A stretch of 64,000 nucleotides of DNA from Forficula auricularia (taxonomy: Eukaryota > Arthropoda > Insecta > Dermaptera > Forficulidae), in NCBI GenBank assembly GCA_024734495.1, contig JALMQS010000187.1, positions 7,985,055 through 8,049,054 on the forward strand. Direction: 5' to 3'. This document shows positions 54,215 through 64,000 of the stretch, one piece after another. The number at the start of each line of letters is the position of its first letter. The first letter of the stretch is position 1. Position numbers and translations under genes: made by a program. The notes below the pieces were generated by a model. It was not told where the DNA came from and did not search any database. It was given only the letters and a program-made list of their open reading frames with translations.

Positions 54215-54600
54215 AATTTTTTGAGATCCTCAAAGTACTTAAATAGAATTTTAAATTTGATCAAAGTTGATTAAGCCATTTTCAAGATATTTAGAAAAAA
54301 CTAAAAATATACAGTAATAAAGTACCTACTAATGTTTATGGACACGGTATGTACCAAAAATTAATCAGCACTTCATTTTATTAAATGGTAGGTTTTCAAT
54401 TTGTGTATGGAAAAAAGGAATACCCACGAACTAAAAACTTGAGCTCTGGGCGAGATACCATGTAGCTAATTTTTGACAAAACCGTCAATTCCTAAAATTT
54501 AACCTGAATATTCATTGGTTTTGTAGTCTTTACCTGAGGACCCTTTGAAACCGCAATTGACGATTACAATACTTTACCGCTATGTATAATGTAAAAAATT
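54215..54600 (-). repeat. inverted relative of the 14.9-15.4 kb repeat
   Basis: It carries GTCTTTACCTGAGGACCCTT, TTTTTGACAAAACCGTCA and TTAAATGGTAGGTTTTCAAT in reverse order relative to 14880-15420. Confidence 0.6.
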
Positions 54601-55420
54601 GTAGTTAATCTCAAAATTTAGTAAGATGGCCTCATCTAAATTATTCAATTCTTTATGTCTCAATAAATGTTAGTTTTATCTTTTATTAATAAAATGTTAA
54701 GCATTTTATTCTGAACAAAATGACACCTTAATTTTGAAAATCGGTTGATAATTAATCGAGTTATGACAGTATTTTTATATTCATTATTATAGGTTAGTCA
54801 TTCTTAAATGGTTGAGATGAAATCGGCCATCATAGAAATTAAATATCCATTTAAATATTTAAATTCGCAGTTGATTAGTTTTCCACTAATGCCATCTTAC
54901 ATCGATTTGTTCAACTCTATTGTCTAATTATGAATATTTAAACATTTGAATCGAACAGCACCATCTGATAGATTTTATTTCATTCACTTAAGAATAACTA
55001 ACCAGCATAAATATCACCATAACTCGATTAATAATCAATCGATTTGCAAAAATAAGGTGTCATTTTGTTTATAAATAAATTATTTATTAAAAGGAAATTG
55101 AAAAAAAATTTCTCTCCTTATTTAAGACAAATAAGAACGAACTTGATATCTTCAGAATTTAAGATTTAATCATTTTTCTACTGCGGGCCTAAGTATTAAA
55201 TTCACGGAGCGACGAGTCATTCACCTATAGTTATATATATAAATGTATATTAGGTACGGAACCCTCAATAAGCGAGTCAATTAAATATTGGATAACAAGG
55301 GCGTGGTCTGCTCTTGGATAGGTGTCTCCGAATGACAGAATGGGATCAATGGATTACATCGATATTTTTAATGTAATGATTTATATTAAGGTATAAGGAA
55401 TTGTGTTGATTAACTTTTAA
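54601..55420. other. no gene recognised
   Basis: AT-rich sequence. An inverted pair CAAAATGACACCTTAATTTT / AAAATAAGGTGTCATTTTG (54717 and 55048) with ATCGAGTTATG / CATAACTCGATTA inside marks a ~350-bp inverted-repeat element without coding sequence. Confidence 0.5.
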
Positions 55421-55584
55421 CGAGGGGTGAACCGCGACCTAATATCCTGTACACCTACTTCCACTTCTACTTTTATTTCCAAGTAGAAGACAATAGATGA
55501 AGGGGCATTATCTAATGAATTCCAAAATAATTACACATAATTCCAAAGAGGTGTACACCTAATTCCAATCGCGGTTCACCCCTC
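55421..55584. mobile_element. short MITE, copy 1
   Basis: Ends CGAGGGGTGAACCGCG (55421) and CGCGGTTCACCCCTCG (to 55584) are perfect inverses. Internally, GTACACCTACTTCC and GGTGTACACCTAATTCC mirror each other. 164 bp, non-coding. Confidence 0.8.
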
Positions 55585-57002
55585 GACTTTTAAGCATTGC
55601 ACCTTTACAAAAAATAAATTCACAAAGAAATAAAAAAACAAGCTTTAAATAAAGAATGCAATTAGATGGAAATGCAACATATTTTTTTTTTTAATAAAAA
55701 TCCTATTTGTATTCAGCTGACTCTCCCCTGGTCTACTGGGATCCATTTAGTAGAATTTATCTAATGAAGAAAACATCAATAACAATTCGAAAAAAATATG
55801 TAATATAGATAAAAATTTTACACAGTAGTACATGTAAAAAATAATAAAAACAGAAAATTGAGTAATATTAAATCTATTTTAATATTAATAATTTCAAGTG
55901 AAATTTTGTAAATTCAAATATAATTTTTGAATTTAAAAATTTTTTGAAAAAAAATAATTCTAATCCATTTATTATAAATCTATTAATCAAATTAAATCTA
56001 AAATAAAAATTTTATTAAAGAGCTTATTTATATAAAAATATATATTGAGATTTTCTAAAAATGTATCTAACTATTTTTAACCGATATATGGAACATAATT
56101 GTCCAGTGACACATTGAGACGCTATGCAATCTCATAGAGTTATATAAGCCTTTATAAACTCCATCGATCTTTGCTATAAAATTCATTTTCATTTCATATA
56201 CATAACTAACTTTGCTGACTACAAATACGTCCATTAGCCTACAATTAAAATGATTTTAAGTACCAGAGTTTTTAATTTATAAGGAATAAATTAAATATCG
56301 TCTTGAGTTTAATCTAAATATTTTTATTTATTTGAGACTATGTATTAATATATAGTTTTGGATGTCGTCCCTTTATCTTCACTTTAGTATAAATAATTTA
56401 GTTAGTGTACCTACCTATCCCGGTGATGAGAGATTCTTCGAAGTTTATTCGTTTTAAATCTAAATCCTATTATAGATTTATAATTCAAGTCTAATTACTC
56501 TTATAGTAATTTTATACTATATAAGCTGAGTGAAAAAATTAGTTATTAGGTGAATCGCAATTGGAATTAGGTGTACACCGACTTTGGAATTACTTTGGAA
56601 TTCATTAGATAATCTACTTGAAAATGAAAGTGGAAGTAGGTGTACAGGATTTTAGGTCGAGGTTCACCCCTCGGTTGTAACAGAATTCAAAAGATTTCGT
56701 TGACCACACATTTTTCTCTAATCCCTGCATATTTAAAATGTATTTATAATATATTTAAAATGTCTTTATAGTGCTCATTTTCTTAAGAAAATTGATCAAA
56801 AATTCCTCATACTGAGAAGTGAAATTTGGTATTCTCAGCCATACTTCAGATCTATTTTTTTAATAGAGTATTTTAGTGTTTAAGAGTGAGAAATTAATAT
56901 AATTTATCTTTTTATGTTTAGCTCCTACGTATTAATAATAGAAGATTTTGAATTGAATAAATGAAATTTAATAAATGTTCATGTTGAACTATTTATTATT
57001 GT
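55585..57002. other. AT-rich, one further MITE, no gene
   Basis: Apart from the MITE at 56547-56673, nothing recognisable. The region is very AT-rich. Confidence 0.45.
56547..56673. mobile_element. short MITE, copy 2 (eroded left end)
   Basis: GTGAATCGCAATTGGAATTA and GTGTACACC on the left, and GGAAGTAGGTGTACAGGAT with GGTTCACCCCTCG on the right. It is related to 55421-55584 in reverse orientation and shorter. Confidence 0.65.
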
Positions 57003-57035
57003 TACTAGTTTCGCCATTGTTTGGCTTATTAGACC
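57003..57035 (-). ncRNA. degenerate hammerhead, Penelope pLTR relic, family E
   Basis: On the minus strand: CTAATAA in place of CTGATGA (57026-57032), stem II GCC-AAACAAT-GGC, GAAAC (57008-57012), then TAGTA. Two invariant core bases are changed. It lies about 310 nt downstream of the GIY-YIG stop codon on the same strand, where Penelope-like elements carry their hammerhead. Confidence 0.45.
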
Positions 57036-57347
57036 TATTTACATTTTTTGTTTATAAAATTTTTTTGGTTGAACAACTGGGAAATCACAGATAACATATC
57101 ACAATAGATCAGTTCTTATCCATTCCTGACGGACCAGTTCCAGAAAGAATACATTCGACGAGAGACAGTCCAAGAGTTAAAAAGTGGTTAAATATTTAAA
57201 AATAGTGTCTCCATGTCAAATCACATCCCCAAGGGACGATCCACCATGATCGACTGGCTATGAACCCGAATTACCTCTTGATATTAATGAGATGTCTATT
57301 TTTAAAAAAATTATTTTGAATGCAAAAATAGATCTATAATTACAGTT

Positions 57348-57838
57348 TTATATTTTCCATGCCCCATTATAGAAATCGGCGAATTCATAGTCTTGTTGTT
57401 TATTTAATATATTTGGTTCATTGTTTATAAAAAGACTTTCCACAAAAAATCTCTTAAAACTGTTGTTGTCCTTGTAAACAGTTTTAAAATTATTCTTGTT
57501 AAGCTCATGTCCCGTTAGGACTAGATGCTCCGTTAAAGCTGTGTGGTTGACATTTTTATTTCTAATATTGAGATCATGTTGATACAATCGTTGATTTTTG
57601 TTCTTTGTCGTTCCGATATATGTGCTATCACAACTACACTGGTATTTGTATACTATGTTGAACTCATTGTTATTGTTGGTGCCTTCATAGTTGGAAGTAA
57701 ACATTTTTTGTATTTTGTTGTCACTGGTGTTGCATATTTTTATTGTTTTGCCTGCTATGAACGTTCTCCTGAAGTCATTATTGATACATCCATTTTTTTA
57801 ATATTTCACGATATTACTCGATACGCCCTGTGAGATGC
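57348..57838 (-). pseudogene. Penelope-like element, GIY-YIG endonuclease domain
   Basis: The minus strand reads GVSSNIVKY-stop-KNGCINN, FRRTFIAGKTIKICNTSDNK (the link after the reverse transcriptase), then an open 118-codon frame with the GIY-YIG nuclease: NIVYKYQCSC (GIY-equivalent with a Cys pair), YIGTT (YIG), catalytic Arg in NQRLYQH, TALTEHLVLTGHE, catalytic Glu in FFVESLFI and Asn in ILNKQQD. Penelope-like elements fuse a reverse transcriptase to this nuclease, which nicks target DNA for RNA-templated insertion. The RT is missing upstream of about 57838 and one stop interrupts the linker, so the copy is 5'-truncated and dead, though the nuclease frame itself is unbroken. Confidence 0.85.
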
Positions 57839-57951
57839 GCTCGAACTAGAGTATTTAATTCACTCATAATCTTTAAAAAATTATCACGCTAATTTGGGTT
57901 TAGAGAAGTTTGAAACATGGAGACAAATAATTTTTAATACAGATATAATTG

Positions 57952-57987
57952 TTAGTACCTGGCGGACCGAGCGTTGGTTGCTCGGTA
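57952..57987 (-). mobile_element. Helitron-like 3' end, copy 2
   Basis: On the minus strand: hairpin ACCGAGC-AACCAAC-GCTCGGT, then CCGCCAGGTA and CTAA. The hairpin has 7 bp and the spacing to CTRR is 10 nt, matching the Helitron 3' rule. The 5' end was not located. Confidence 0.45.
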
Positions 57988-58868
57988 ATTTTAGGTGAAA
58001 TGGTCAATTTTTATTTGCAATCAAAATTAGATAAAATTTAATTTATTTTTTTGCCAATATTTTGACCCGCTCCAGCCCCAACATCAAGGGATCGCTGTGC
58101 ACTAAGTTTTGGAATTAAAAATAATATTAATATACACGGAGGTTCCTTTGTTGACCCTTTTAAGCCCTCAAGAAGGAGATACGATCTTCCGAATCGTCGG
58201 GTTTTTTAAGGGGATGAAAATGACGTTCTAATAAATTCTTGTATTGGGTAATTGTGGTTTTCATTATCCTTGGGCTGCTTTTGCATCAAAGCACCAGCAT
58301 CAATAGAAAAGAGAAAAATCTAATTACTTAAAAATATATTGAACCAGTTATCTAATTAACTGAACTTCCTAATTTTAATATATCTATTATAATACTTGTT
58401 TGAATTATTAGTGCTGACTGTTAAAATTAAAAATCCAATTAATTAATAAAAGGAGAATGAAAAAAAATAATTACACATTTTTATTGACCCACCCAACAGT
58501 GGAATTACTTTAATTAAGAAAAATCCAATCAAATTGATGATAAGACCCTGACAGATCGAATGACGACCCAAAAAGCCCTTAAGTAATCCGTGATTTTGAT
58601 CAAAATCGTTTTCGAAAAATATATTCTATAGAAATATATAAGATAAGAATCGATCATTTTAATATAACAAGAAATCTGTGAGATCCCGACCCTTGATATC
58701 TTTCGAGTAGAAAGTTCGTAGCTTTAGTGTCAAATGTTTATATTCGGATAAATGATTTTGGAAGAAAAATCAGAAAACTTTTTTAAGGCTCGGTATGCTA
58801 GAGCCGCCCTAGCAATTAATAATAAACTTAAATATAAATTGCTCATTTATGCATATGTTACAGTAAAA
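57988..58868. other. dispersed repeat fragments only
   Basis: 58780-58860 repeats the 16.3/16.7-kb fragment (TTTTAAGGCTCGGTATGCTA). The rest is AT-rich with no gene recognised. Confidence 0.45.
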
Positions 58869-59149
58869 CCCCGTTTTTAGTAAGAACGGGTTCTTACTAG
58901 TTAAAACGCGTTTCACTGAAGAGCTTTGTGGCAAATAGAATCTACTGATGTTGGTTGAGTTTAGTCGTAAGGTCTAAAGACTTCATTTTTGACCTTCCGC
59001 CTCATTTTGGCTGTTTATTTTCAAAATGAGGTGGAAGGTTCTAGACATTTGGACCAAACTCAATCAACATCAGTAAATTCTAGTTGCCAGAAAGATATTC
59101 AGTGAAATGCGTTTCAACTAGAAAGAACCCGTTTTTACTAAAAACCCGT
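58869..59149. mobile_element. hairpin MITE, ~140-bp arms
   Basis: CCCCGTTTTTAGTAAGAACG (58869), ACTGATGTTGGTTGAGTTTA and CTTCCGCCTCATTTTGGCTG are mirrored by TCAAAATGAGGTGGAAGGTT, AAACTCAATCAACATCAGTA and CCCGTTTTTACTAAAAACCC (to 59147). The apex is near 59013. Non-coding. Confidence 0.75.
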
Positions 59150-59854
59150 AAGACATCGCCTGAAAATCTCAATAAAATGAGCTGGAAACTAGAGAGCTCA
59201 AAATCGTATCATTGAAAATACAAACATTTTAGCACAAGAAAGAACTTTCTACGACTTTCCATTCTTGAGATAGAAAAAAAAATAATGGATGAAAATAATC
59301 TTTCTCCACCTTTCAGATATTTTCAAGAACAGAGAGTAAATATTTTTTTTGTGTGAATTATCCACTAGGGCCGTATGGCAGGAGGACCAGGTACCGAGTA
59401 ATTAGATTTTATGACTTTCTGGCTTCAAAACTTCCAGATGTAAAATAGAAAAAAAAAAACAGAAAAAAATTGAATCGTTATTTTCGCAGTTCTTGAACGG
59501 TTGTACTATAGTTAATGAGTTAAAAGATAGCAGAAAAGTACGCAGATAAAAATTTTCAATCATCAAAAATTGCAGACAGTCTACGTAGCCTTAAAAAGTT
59601 TACTTTTTTCCTTCTATTTGTAATAAATGATCATTTGCATCCATTTAAGAATTAGTATAAAGTAAACATAAATCATTTAGATAAGTTTCTTTTCCTTATT
59701 CTTAGATACTGTTATCTATCAAGATTAAAGATAAGATTAATATATACATTTTCGGAAAAAAAAATAGAAAGCATTATATTATTTACCCAAAAAATAGAAC
59801 CTGTTAAATTTTTTATCAAAAAATGACATTTTATTTAGAATACCTATATCAAAC
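59150..59854. other. no recognised feature
   Basis: AT-rich sequence without recognisable coding or repeats. Confidence 0.4.
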
Positions 59855-60149
59855 CAGTGGCGTAGCCAGACAATTTTCATGAAGGGGGGGGGGGGGGGGT
59901 TAATCCACAAAGCAAAATATTTGGTGGGAATTTTTTTTATTAAAACAAATAGTCGAGTTAAATTGTGTTTTTACCCGGAAAGTTTTGGGGTAGTTGTAAT
60001 TTCTTCGACCCTTTATGTTTTTGGGTGTGCTGAATCCGAATCTGTGATTTGCTAACAAAATTTCGTGATAGAACATTGACAAAAATGCAAAGAAAGGTAA
60101 AAAATCTCATTATTTGGCGGTTTTCATGACACTTTTGAGGATTCGGACC

Positions 60150-60720
60150 ATATCTTGTCATGGAAAATGCTAGATATCTATAAATCTAAGTTTTATCAAA
60201 AAAGTGGTCTAAGTAGACGTTCAAGTCATCAAAATTTTCTAGAGAATGAGATAGAAATCAAGTTTCTAGGATGGTTTTCATTTTATGAAGGAAAAACTGA
60301 GATTTTTTGAAAAAATGGATCATTTCCTGTCATGGAAAATGCTAGATATCTATAAATCTAAAAGTTTTAACAAAAAAGTGTTCCAACTAGACGTTCAAGT
60401 CAACAACATTTCCTAGAGAATGAGATAGGAATCAAGTTTCTAGAATGAGTGCTTTTCATTTTATGAAGAAAAAACTGAGATTTTTTTGCAAAAAATTGCA
60501 GTTTTTCAAAACTTCAACCTCATTGCGGCACTGGTTATCATTATCCACTTAAGATGAAACTTTGTTTAAATAATAGCAAATTTAATCTAGTTTAAAAATG
60601 TATAGAATGGTCTTTGTCGAAAACGTGCTCCTTCATGATCAAAATGGAAAAAAATCGAAAAAAGTGCGTGTTTTCGGGATTTTCGGAAACATAAAAAATA
60701 CGCCAATTTTCGACTAGCGC
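60150..60720. repeat. dispersed repeat, partly duplicated
   Basis: The block CATGGAAAATGCTAGATATC to ATTTTATGAAG occurs twice in tandem (about 60158-60290 and 60330-60470) and once at 26810-26940. It then continues with TTTTTCAAAACTTCAACCTC. Confidence 0.65.
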
Positions 60721-60789
60721 TTGAGCCCGGTAAGTTAGAGAACGGTAAGTTAGAGAAACGGTAAGTTAGAGAAAAAAACCTATCCATTA

Positions 60790-61443
60790 TTTTACAACCA
60801 ATTAGTATATTATCAATGCACGTGGCCGACCCCACAGTAACCCTGGTGGGCTCTCCAAAAAGGCACCTCAAACCAAACGACTCAAACAGAGAAACCAACC
60901 CAGCCTTCTCGCCCGAGTCCAGCAAAAAAATCAACATTGAAGTCACCACAGACCACCAATTCCTTATTAGATTTGAAAGCCTTATCCAAAACATCCTCAA
61001 ATGTAGTCAAAAACAAGGAATAGTCCGAGGCTGGAGGCCTGTAAACACACAGCACCAAATATTCCTCTATCTCCGCACAGGCCATCTCACATACACGCTC
61101 TATCGAGTGTCCGACTATATCGACTCTATCTTTAAATTTCAAATTGAACTTAGACAGTATCAAGGCTCCCCCACCCCTAGCAGACTCTGTTAAAGACACT
61201 TGCCACTCCAAAATCATTGACACTAAAAGACATTTTATCCGCCTTCAACCATGTCTCCGTCAGGCACAACACTTGAACATTATACTTGTCTATCAATAGT
61301 TCAACATCTAAGATTTTGCCAGAAAAACGATTAACATTCTGATAGACAAATGTCAAACCCTTATTCTCCGCCGTCGCAGCAGACAACCCGACCCGGTCCA
61401 GCTCACCCCTCATGCTTCCGATGTTCTGGTAATATACTAATCT
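60790..61443 (-). pseudogene. non-LTR retrotransposon ORF2, AP-endonuclease domain
   Basis: The minus strand reads YYQNIGSMRGELD, then LTFVYQNVNRFSG (catalytic Asn), VQVLCLTETWLKAD (catalytic Glu), after a frameshift GGALILSKFNLKF, EYLVLCVYRPPASDYSLFL, ELVVCGDFNVDFF (catalytic Asp-x-Asn) and, after another frameshift near 60915, LFGEPTRVTVGSATCIDNIL. This is the apurinic-type endonuclease of CR1/Jockey-like elements, which nicks target DNA for reverse transcription. At least two frameshifts; the reverse transcriptase that should follow is absent. It lies downstream of an ORF1 remnant in the expected order. Confidence 0.8.
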
Positions 61444-61547
61444 TTCTCTTGGCTTTGGGTTGCTACCACGTTTTTTGAGATATATCTCTGGTTATCATTT
61501 AACCTACCCAAGAATAAAGATAATAAAATAAGATAATAAAGATAATA

Positions 61548-61740
61548 AAATGCCCTCAGGATCTAGAATCCTCTCTAGGTCCGATTCCTCGATTGAGATG
61601 TGAAAAGACGAGTAGGTATCGAACCACGTCTTAAGCCTGGTACATTCCGCCGACTCAATCCTGAGGTCGCTCCTAATATAGTCCCAGAGAATCCATTCCG
61701 AAGTGTCAGGAACAAGTCGCGTAACAAAGACAGCCTTTCT
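61548..61740 (-). pseudogene. non-LTR retrotransposon ORF1, C-terminal fragment
   Basis: The minus strand is open for about 64 codons: RKAVFVTRLVPDTSEWILW, YIRSDLRIESAECTRLKTWF and DTYSSFHISIEESDLERILD. This matches the C-terminal RNA-binding region of ORF1 proteins of insect non-LTR elements (pattern FVSRL.P.T......K....Y.SFHI.V). It is separated from ORF2 by a GATAATAAA-type insertion (61515-61549) and lacks its N-terminus. Confidence 0.65.
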
Positions 61741-61744
61741 TAGT

Positions 61745-61850
61745 ACACAATATCTTATACAATCTTATACAACAAAATCTTATACAATGTATACCTTTGT
61801 AAGAGTGCAAAAATAAATAAATATTCTATTCTATTCTATCTATTCTAATT
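61745..61850 (+). repeat. non-LTR 3' tail with (ATTCT)n
   Basis: A CTTATACAATGTATACCTTT then GTAAGAGTGCAAAAATAAAT tract ends in AAATATTCTATTCTATTCTA. An A-rich and ATTCT microsatellite tail is typical of CR1/Jockey-like 3' ends. It points in the opposite direction to the adjacent ORF1 fragment, so it is a separate insertion. Confidence 0.55.
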
Positions 61851-63576
61851 ACAAGTATATGACTTATCATACGATAACTAGAAACTCGGGAAAATGAGAA
61901 AATTTAGAAGTTTTAAACACGTAGTAAAAATAACTTAATTCGTATTATAAATTGTTTGATATAAATATTTGTATATTTTAAGTTCAGGTGAGAATTTTCG
62001 AAAATAATGTGAGGCAAAACACCAACAGGCCATTTTCCTTATCTAATGTTTCACCTTGAAAAGAGTTTAGGTAATTGTTAACGCATGTGAGCCTGCATAT
62101 TGTCATTTATATTTTAAATATATTGAAGAATAATAGCCTTAGTCATTTCGTAATTATCAAGATAACATTCAAATGGAAGTAATATCTAATTTGCAAATGG
62201 ATTAATTTTCTTACCTTGGTATTGGTATACCTAAGCCAAAAGTTGAACTTCTAAATTATGGTATATAATTTTTCTTAATTTTAAATAATAAAGATAAAAA
62301 ATTTATTTAGCATATAAACTAGAGAAATAGTGGCAATAACCCTATAACTTAACAATTTAAATGGATATCAGTTTTTTAGATTAATAAAAATTTTCGATTT
62401 TTTTTTTTTACTTTCGGCCTCTGAAATTTTTAATGTACAAATAGCAAATATATTTTATTTAAATTTCTTTGGAAATTGCGGGAGATTGTTTTCTACTAAA
62501 TCCAAGCTGACATTGAATATTTTTATTACATGCCAGAATCATGGCCATAGGGGAGGGGCGGGGGGGGGGTGAAACCCTTCCCGGAATGTTGACATCGAAA
62601 TTTTACAGGATATAAGTAAGATGTTTAATAAAAATATTACTCTGATAAAAAAAACAGAGAGGTCATGAATGTCTCCTACTCCTAGGAGTATATCCATACT
62701 CTCCTAACCCTTCGGTGGGTAGCTGAACCCCCCACCCCCCTGAAATTTCTTTCTGGCTACGGTCTTGGCCAGGATGATTGTTTCAACACTTTTGGGAAAT
62801 GAACCTGAGTGCCAAAAATGAAATCTGGGTGAGATGAGTCAGCCCCATGTGGTAGTCATTAGTCCGGATTGCATTTCTTGTATTTGGGATCACTTCTCGA
62901 GGGGTGAATACAAACCTTCTGAAGTGTAATAAAACTTATTCATTACAACTCGGATCTAGTATAAGGTGATTATTTTTTTAATAAATTTTAAGTTTGCTGC
63001 AATTCGAATTTAAGTTAAAGTTTTTCCTGTAAATATTTAAATATGTAATAAAAGACGTTTCGATTTCTAATTTCGAATTGGTTTGATTATAGGTTTCTTA
63101 TGTATTTATAAGATTTGGGATCTATGTTATAACGATTCAATCTTTAGAGCGAGTCTGTCTTCTGGCATATGATCATAGAAATTTCGATTAACATAATATC
63201 ATTATATTCTTTTTACGGTTCTGTAGTATCTAGTGTTCGTCATATTCACTTGTCATTCCCTTGTAGTTCGTATAATTTATCACAAATGAAATTTCATATG
63301 ACTATGCTTTTAATATTAGCGATGTCTGCTGTGAAATTGTAAAATAAAAAAAATAAATATTAAATTAAGCAAAGTGCTGACGAAAACAAATTCGCGCACC
63401 CAAACTGAAAGGTAAATCATTGAATAAATCTTTTAAAATTTTATTAAAATTATTTGTTCTCCCGGCACGCTATATGTGTCTATGCCCCCCCCCCCCCCCC
63501 ACCAATAATTTTTTGGCCCCTTGATTTGAAAATCTGTAAAAATTCAAAAAAGAACATTAATACAAGTATTAGTTAA
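61851..63576. other. no gene recognised
   Basis: AT-rich sequence. 62530-62640 is the inverted relative of 48300-48450 (ATGGCCATAGGGGAGGGGCG). A C run lies at about 63486-63500. Confidence 0.45.
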
Positions 63577-63629
63577 TAAGTTGTTGTAGGGAAATAAGGG
63601 CAATAGCTTATGCAAGTATTTTTTATTTT

Positions 63630-63685
63630 ATGCCAACGTTTTGTCAACTTTGTTGACTTCCTCAGGGCTCAAACAAATGAATTTC
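63630..63685 (-). ncRNA. hammerhead, family D, solo copy (G12 mutated)
   Basis: On the minus strand: CTGAGGA (63659-63665), AGTCAACAAAGTTGAC (stem II intact) and AAAACGTT in place of GAAACGTT. Loss of G12 should block cleavage. The flank is the same as at 31.4 kb, but there is no inverted partner. Confidence 0.55.
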
Positions 63686-63725
63686 TTTGCATATTTGTCA
63701 TTATATAAATATTCATTCTTAATAA

Positions 63726-64000
63726 ACACATATAGGCAAAGATTGAAAATATTTCCTATTTAAATCTCTATTTCTAGTGATGATTATAATTTTGGTCACT
63801 CCAAAGATGAAAAAAGCGGAACCCTTAATATGAGAATCCCGTAGTTTCGAAACTTAATATTTCAACTTTTAAATTCATTATATTAAATAAGTTCAATAGA
63901 TTCTAAGTATTATTTTATTATGGATTCAATTACTATTATAATGATAACTTTTTTTAATTTCTTAAGAAATTTCGAGTTTTAATTATATCCTTTATTTACT
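63726..64000. other. no recognised feature
   Basis: AT-rich sequence to the window end. Confidence 0.4.

Larger units (their letters stand above)
59855..62766. mobile_element. possible hAT-like element, ends only
   Basis: CAGTGGCGTAGCCAGA (59855) and TTTCTGGCTACGGTCTTGG (62750-62768) are roughly inverted and both sit next to G or C runs (59886 and 62730). CAGTGGCGTAGCCAG is a very common MITE terminus in animals. The interior holds other elements and no transposase, so the two ends may belong to different copies. Confidence 0.35.

Noticed and set aside
57543..57833. 96-codon plus-strand frame at the Penelope locus
   Set aside because: Antisense shadow of the GIY-YIG frame.
60816..61193. 125-codon plus-strand frame at the endonuclease locus
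   Set aside because: Antisense shadow; the minus strand has the endonuclease motifs.
1..64000. CRISPR arrays, tRNA or rRNA genes
   Set aside because: No regularly spaced short repeats with unique spacers were seen, and no cloverleaf or rRNA-like segment was recognised by eye. tRNA absence was not confirmed by software.

Overview
The window is strongly AT-rich eukaryotic DNA with no bacterial-style operons or ribosome binding sites. Long open frames are almost absent, and nearly all recognisable coding sequence is transposon debris. The Tc1/mariner, hAT, piggyBac-like and Harbinger-like ends, the CR1/Jockey-like non-LTR fragments, a Penelope-like element and a decayed member of a multicopy arthropod protein family together suggest an arthropod nuclear genome. 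The species cannot be named from sequence alone. The window looks like intron or intergenic sequence. One plausible host exon is visible on the minus strand at 26442-26595, with good splice signals and a GC-rich Gly-rich coding stretch unlike its surroundings.

Layout. 1-9 kb: AT-rich DNA with a piggyBac-type MITE (1974-2572), a large foldback repeat (3.2-4.9 kb), a second TTAA-flanked element (5339-5887) and two hairpin elements. 9-20 kb: two copies of a short hammerhead-ribozyme element (9.1 and 17.9 kb), a GC-rich island (9.3 kb), a near-perfect palindrome (12.0 kb), an array of ~120-bp repeats (15.6 kb), and a mariner relic (19.11-20.0 kb) into which an inverted pair of hammerhead ribozymes has inserted. 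21-25 kb: a Harbinger-like MITE, a foldback element with ~1.2-kb arms and a hAT MITE. 26-31 kb: the host exon, a CR1-like 3' end split by a mariner foldback MITE, and a mariner rebuilt as a foldback, in which a copy of the transposase 3' end has replaced the 5' half. 31-34 kb: more hammerheads and a hAT end. 35.8-41.8 kb: a near-identical tandem duplication of 2,977 bp made of nested hAT and foldback MITEs. 42-46 kb: a pogo-like end, a CR1/Jockey-like reverse-transcriptase pseudogene, a pseudogene of a conserved arthropod family, and a hairpin plus ~120-bp array. 49.9-50.5 kb: five exact 124-bp tandem repeats, each with a hammerhead ribozyme. 51-54 kb: nested foldbacks around unrecognised ORF remnants. 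55-59 kb: MITEs, Helitron-like ends and a Penelope-like GIY-YIG endonuclease pseudogene with a degenerate hammerhead downstream. 60-62 kb: a non-LTR endonuclease/ORF1 relic.

The main result is the density of self-cleaving hammerhead motifs. There are at least six sequence-distinct families (9.1/17.9, 19.6-19.9, 31.06, 31.4/63.65, 49.9-50.4 and 57.0 kb). Some lie in inverted pairs as in Penelope-type pLTRs. One is a tandem array with the architecture expected of retrozyme or ribozyme-satellite RNAs. All calls come from reading the sequence. No homology or folding software was run.
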